A stretch of DNA of 64,000 nt from Kondoa malvinella. Its lineage: Eukaryota > Basidiomycota > Agaricostilbomycetes > Agaricostilbales > Kondoaceae. Shown one piece after another: positions 60,741 to 64,000 of the stretch (position 1 is the stretch's first letter; the number at the start of each line of letters is the position of its first letter). The notes beneath the pieces were generated by a model. It ran no database searches, was not told the DNA's origin, and saw only the letters and a list, made by a program, of their open reading frames with translations. Location: positions 425,799 through 489,798 of the forward strand of contig BCIM01000003.1 of assembly GCA_039545315.1 (NCBI GenBank). The letters are read 5' to 3'. Both the position numbers and the translations under genes were made by a program.

Positions 60741-61951
60741 CTAGGTCAAACCAGTGCCTTCTGAAATGGTATTACGAATCTTGAGCAATATCGCCGTTTT
60801 CCAATTATCCAATTTGGTCAAAGAGTCGAATTGAACTACTTGTTGTGTGCTGTACGGCAACCATGTGGTCAGCTCAAATGAGCAGATAGATAGATCAAAC
60901 GCACAAAGCTTCTTGATCATTCTGGTCGAGCGCTTCCATGATGGCCAGGAGGAATTTACATTCCCTCGTTCCGGTGAAAGTATTGTCTTGCTGTTGATAG
61001 TAATCTATAGCTCGACCTGCTTGTACGACATCCTGTACGTTCATCACATGTCTGCATCAAAGACTTTGACAGAGAAAGAAGACGCACGCCTTTGGCTAGT
61101 TGACATAGACCGGCTTTAAAGTAGTATTCTTTCACTGAGTAGCGAGTGAGGGGTGAAGTGAGCGAGTTGGCTCCGACCTGTGTTGATGTTATCAGAGGAT
61201 GGAAAGAGCAAGCGGTAGAATGGACAGACCAACTCGAACTTCTCAATGGCCTTATCGAATTGACCTAGTTGACCAGCAATGTCTGCTACATCTTTATAGC
61301 ATGCGTTTGCCGTTCTGCATGTAAAAGTTAGCTCAGAGTGTCGAAGGATGAAATGTAAACGCACGCAGTAGCATCTTCACCGCTGTACCAATCACCTGCT
61401 CGCTCAAAAGAGTCCAGAGCAGCTTGTAAGTCTGCGCCGTCTTGCTGATATATTTGACCAATCTCCTCTGTAAGTGAACAATTGGAAGTAAGCGAAATAG
61501 CTCGCTTTACTCCGGCAGAACACCCACTCTCTCTATCTGCTGCTTGACGGAAGCGGCCTTTCTCTACATATAGCTGTATCGTCTTTCGTAGTGCCCTTAC
61601 AGCGACTGTGCATCATCACCCCTCCTGGATCAGCCTCAGGCCGAGTTAGACAGGTTCAGACGCACGCTCTGGGTGAGTCTTCTTGTAAGCTTTAGCCGCG
61701 TTCCAATAGTCGTTCGCCGCGTCATCCTTCTCATTGGCCTTGAGCGCGCATTCACCAGCTTTGACAAAGGCATCCCCAGAGTCTTTGAACGACTTCTCCA
61801 ATTTGAAAGCGTTAGCGGCTGAAATGTACAAGTCGCGCGCTTCTTCAAATTTCGTGGACGAGTTGCTGCCACCAAAGAAGGACGCAAAGCCGCCAGAAGA
61901 CGAGGACTCTTTCTTGTTGGCTTTCGCTAGTAACTCTTGAGCGTTCGACAT
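60741..61951 (-). CDS. SEC17: Alpha-SNAP (Sec17) vesicle fusion protein
   Basis: ATG at 61951: MSNAQELLAKANKKESSSSG, then FASFFGGSNSSTKFEEARDL and YISAANAFKLEKSFKDSGDA, the N-terminal TPR-like helices of Sec17 (membrane-attaching loop FASFFGG). It continues FVKAGECALKANEKDDAAND and YWNAAKAYKKTHPE. Later short exons hold further helical repeats. The last exon has VVQFDSLTKLDNWKTAILLK and IRNTISEGTGLT, the acidic/leucine C-terminus that stimulates Sec18; stop at 60741-60743. Binds SNARE complexes and recruits the NSF ATPase for their disassembly. Junctions between 61100 and 61640 are not all resolved. Confidence 0.93.
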
Positions 61952-62384
61952 GTTTGCTCTGGTATTATACCTTCTGTGGTAGTAGTCACAGGGCAGAGAA
62001 GAGGCTATTCGACAGGGTTCGCCGGTCAGGAGCAAGAGTGAGCGAGGCGAGCATGTCATCCGATAGCGACGAGCGCAGGCAAATATACCCTGGAGTGTAG
62101 TGATATCCCTTGCATCGTAACACGTAAGCTGCTCTATTCACACTTTGCGACTGTTCGCTACCTATGGCCTGAAACTCAAGTTGTCCAAGTTCCATGTCTA
62201 TTGGCCTTGCTTGCATTCGCGCTCCTCTGCATGTATTCCGTGCTGAATACTATTGCGGCCTATCATCCTGTCAGAGCCCATGTTTACGACTGCTGCCTGG
62301 ATACCGCATCTGTCACTTCCTTGCATGCATATGATCGATATCTTGTCCAACGTTCAGCTCTCATGTTATTCTCTGTGATACAGG
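61952..62384. other. Intergenic region, divergent promoters
   Basis: 433 bases between the Sec17 start (minus) and the Yth1 start (plus), holding both promoters. A plus frame beginning at 62201 runs into the Yth1 gene in another phase. No gene seen. Confidence 0.5.
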
Positions 62385-63503
62385 ATGGACGACTATCTTC
62401 CACCGAAACAAGAACTACAACCCGTACTCCCACCCGTACCAGTCCAAGACTCTGGCGTCGAAATCTATCCTCAATTCGCCCACTTAGAACTCTCGATAGA
62501 AGCCTACCTCAAAACGACCCACAATCTAAAACTAGACACGGATGGTCAAATATGCGCAGATCATCTATCTTCTTCCGGCTGTTCATTAGGTACCAAATGT
62601 CCCAAAAGACATACAACACCTTCTTCACGCAATTTCAGACCTCCTTCACCAATACCTTTTTCAGCTCATGCTAGAACAGTATGCAAACATTGGTTAAGAG
62701 GGTTGTGTAAAAAAGGACAGGCTTGCGAGTTTTTGCACGAGTATAATTTAAGGAAAATGCCGGAATGTTGGTTCTTTACCAGGTATGGGTTTTGTCAGTC
62801 TGGGGATGAGTGTATGTATCTGCACATCACGCCCAAAGAGAGGAGACCGGAATGTATGGCTTTTGTAAAAGGGTTTTGTCCGAAAGGTCAGTCTATCCTT
62901 CTGGCCTCGCTGTGTTGTGGCTTATGTTTGGTTAGGACCTGATTGCCCGTATAAGCACATCAGACGGTATCCATGTCCACTCTACTTGACAGGGTTCTGT
63001 CCAAGGGGTTACGATTGTCAACTAGCGCAGTAAGCCATCCTTTCTTCTATTCCCCCTTCCTGCTCTCTTCTCTATCACAGACTACCCCTCCTGTGATAGA
63101 TAAATCGCTGACGCTCGCCCCTTCCAGCCCGCCTTTTGACCTGACCGAAGTCCAACGCCTAGTCTCACCTGAACTAGCACAAGAACGAAAAGAGAAAGAA
63201 CAAGGTCTCTACTCTAACCGAGATCGGGATTGGCCCGAAGAGTCTGGCGGTAGAGGAACGGGGGCGTTCGGGTCCGGTGCACCTGGAGCGCCTGGTGCGG
63301 ATGGTAGAAGACCAAGGAGGGATTTGAGTGAAGTCTTGTGTTTCAAGTGTGGGCAAAAGGGACATTATGCGAGTCAATGTCCGAATCCGTCGGTTCCTGG
63401 TGTGAGAGGTGGTGTGGAAAGAGGTCCCGGTGGTAGAGTGAGCATCCTCTCTCTTACCGTAATATCGTAGCGCTGATTGTCTGTCTAGGTATATGGAGAA
63501 TGA
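62385..63503 (+). CDS. YTH1: CPSF30/Yth1 mRNA 3' end processing zinc finger protein
   Basis: ATG at 62385: MDDYLPPKQELQPVLPPVPV. Five CCCH fingers in order: CADHLSSSGCSLGTKCPKRH, CKHWLRGLCKKGQACEFLH, CWFFTRYGFCQSGDECMYLH, CMAFVKGFCPKG(P)DCPYKH (split by an intron near 62886) and CPLYLTGFCPRGYDCQLAH. A linker FDLTEVQRLVSPELAQERKE leads to a CCHC zinc knuckle, CFKCGQKGHYASQC, as in metazoan and many basidiomycete CPSF30 but absent from yeast Yth1. The last exon adds VYGE, stop at 63501-63503. Recognises the polyadenylation signal within CPSF. Confidence 0.92.
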
Positions 63504-63770
63504 AGCCTGTCAATGAGATGCGATGAAAGTATGCAGATTGCAGAAAGAGTATCGAACCGATAAATACAATGAATGTCCTGCCGTGACAAATGATACCCGA
63601 ATATTACAATTACTAAAACAGATGCTTCCTCTTCTTGTTTTCTCAGCCCATGCTCTTGGATAGTGGTATATTTACTTTTGCGCGTGTTTGGTATGAAAGG
63701 TCGTCCAATCGTTAACATTCTCTCTTGAAGCTCTGCTGCGGCCTGTCCCTCTCTCGACGCCCTTCCACCC

Positions 63771-64000
63771 TCATTCATCATCGCTGTACTCGCCTTCGCT
63801 GTCGTGCGGTGATACCACAATGACCTTATCGAAACTGACAGTCTTCTTCTTGTTCACGCTACCATAGGAAGAAAGATTGGTAGATGAGCCGCGTGGACTG
63901 AGAGCAGTAGGTGATAAAGTAGTCGACGAAGCGGTGCGATGATGCGGTGCATCTGCGCACAGACGTCAGTTCATGACCACGCGAGCATAGGTCAAAGAGC
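63771..64000 (-). CDS. C-terminal end of a Ser-rich protein (gene continues past the right edge)
   Basis: Minus-strand last exon, from an acceptor-like gcgcag near 63955 down to the stop at 63771-63773. It encodes TALSPRGSSTNLSSYGSVNK, then KKKTVSFDKVIVVSPHDSEG and EYSDDE. The bases from about 63957 to the edge look like an intron or upstream exon. The mix of KKTVSF (a phosphatase-docking-like RVxF type string) and an acidic end suggests a disordered regulatory tail. Family cannot be told from this piece. Confidence 0.5.

Noticed and set aside
63485..63820. Minus ORF near the right edge
   Set aside because: Overlaps the better supported last exon (KKKTVSFDKVIVVSP) in another frame and likely covers UTR.

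Overview
The window is nuclear DNA of a fungus, most probably a basidiomycete. Genes are dense, lie on both strands and are cut by many very short introns, mostly 30 to 60 bases with gt...ag ends. A cytosolic FAS alpha subunit, a DASH-type kinetochore subunit, a trehalose phosphatase, an Fpk1/NRC-2 kinase and a secreted PriA/CPL1-like cysteine-rich protein all fit a fungus; the last is typical of basidiomycetes. I see no rRNA, tRNA, transposon or CRISPR array. All multi-exon models were spliced by eye: exon chains for the named families are strong, while first exons and family-less genes are less certain.

Layout. 1-2992: 3' part of the fatty acid synthase alpha gene. 3217-8410: glutathione and biotin block, with the glutamate-cysteine ligase regulatory subunit (minus) divergent from KAPA synthase (plus), which meets a fused dethiobiotin synthetase/DAPA aminotransferase gene (minus) tail to tail 8 bases apart. 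8673-12361: GNAT acetyltransferase and betaine-lipid synthase. 13405-19333: secreted carboxylesterase, membrane-anchored PC-esterase-like protein and a sugar-nucleotide-type SDR. 19615-26140: Fpk1-like kinase, TMEM97-like protein, probable Dad1, and a single-pass surface protein. 27325-34104: Cdc5 splicing factor, Gdt1 Mn/Ca transporter and a ZIP zinc transporter that contains a 10-base microexon.

34473-38622: a serine-rich unknown gene, then two HNH-type genes flanking a fragment with the FVPPFK and WVxNHW signatures of BRCA2 but with no recognisable OB folds. 39516-48699: secreted cysteine-rich protein, P-loop ATPase, mitochondrial ribosomal Mrp10, flavin-reductase-like protein, an unknown conserved-looking gene and the MYST acetyltransferase Esa1. 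48921-52443: trehalose-6-phosphate phosphatase. 53250-58625: two diverged paralogs of an unrecognised family sharing a TDGHNHF motif, with a BTB/coiled-coil gene between them. 59383-64000: MYND protein, alpha-SNAP, CPSF30/Yth1 and the 3' end of a further gene.

Functional links are mostly local: the biotin genes form a small cluster (no biotin synthase is visible here), and the two metal transporters are divergent neighbours. The most novel material is the TDGHNHF paralog pair and the HNH/BRCA2-remnant region.
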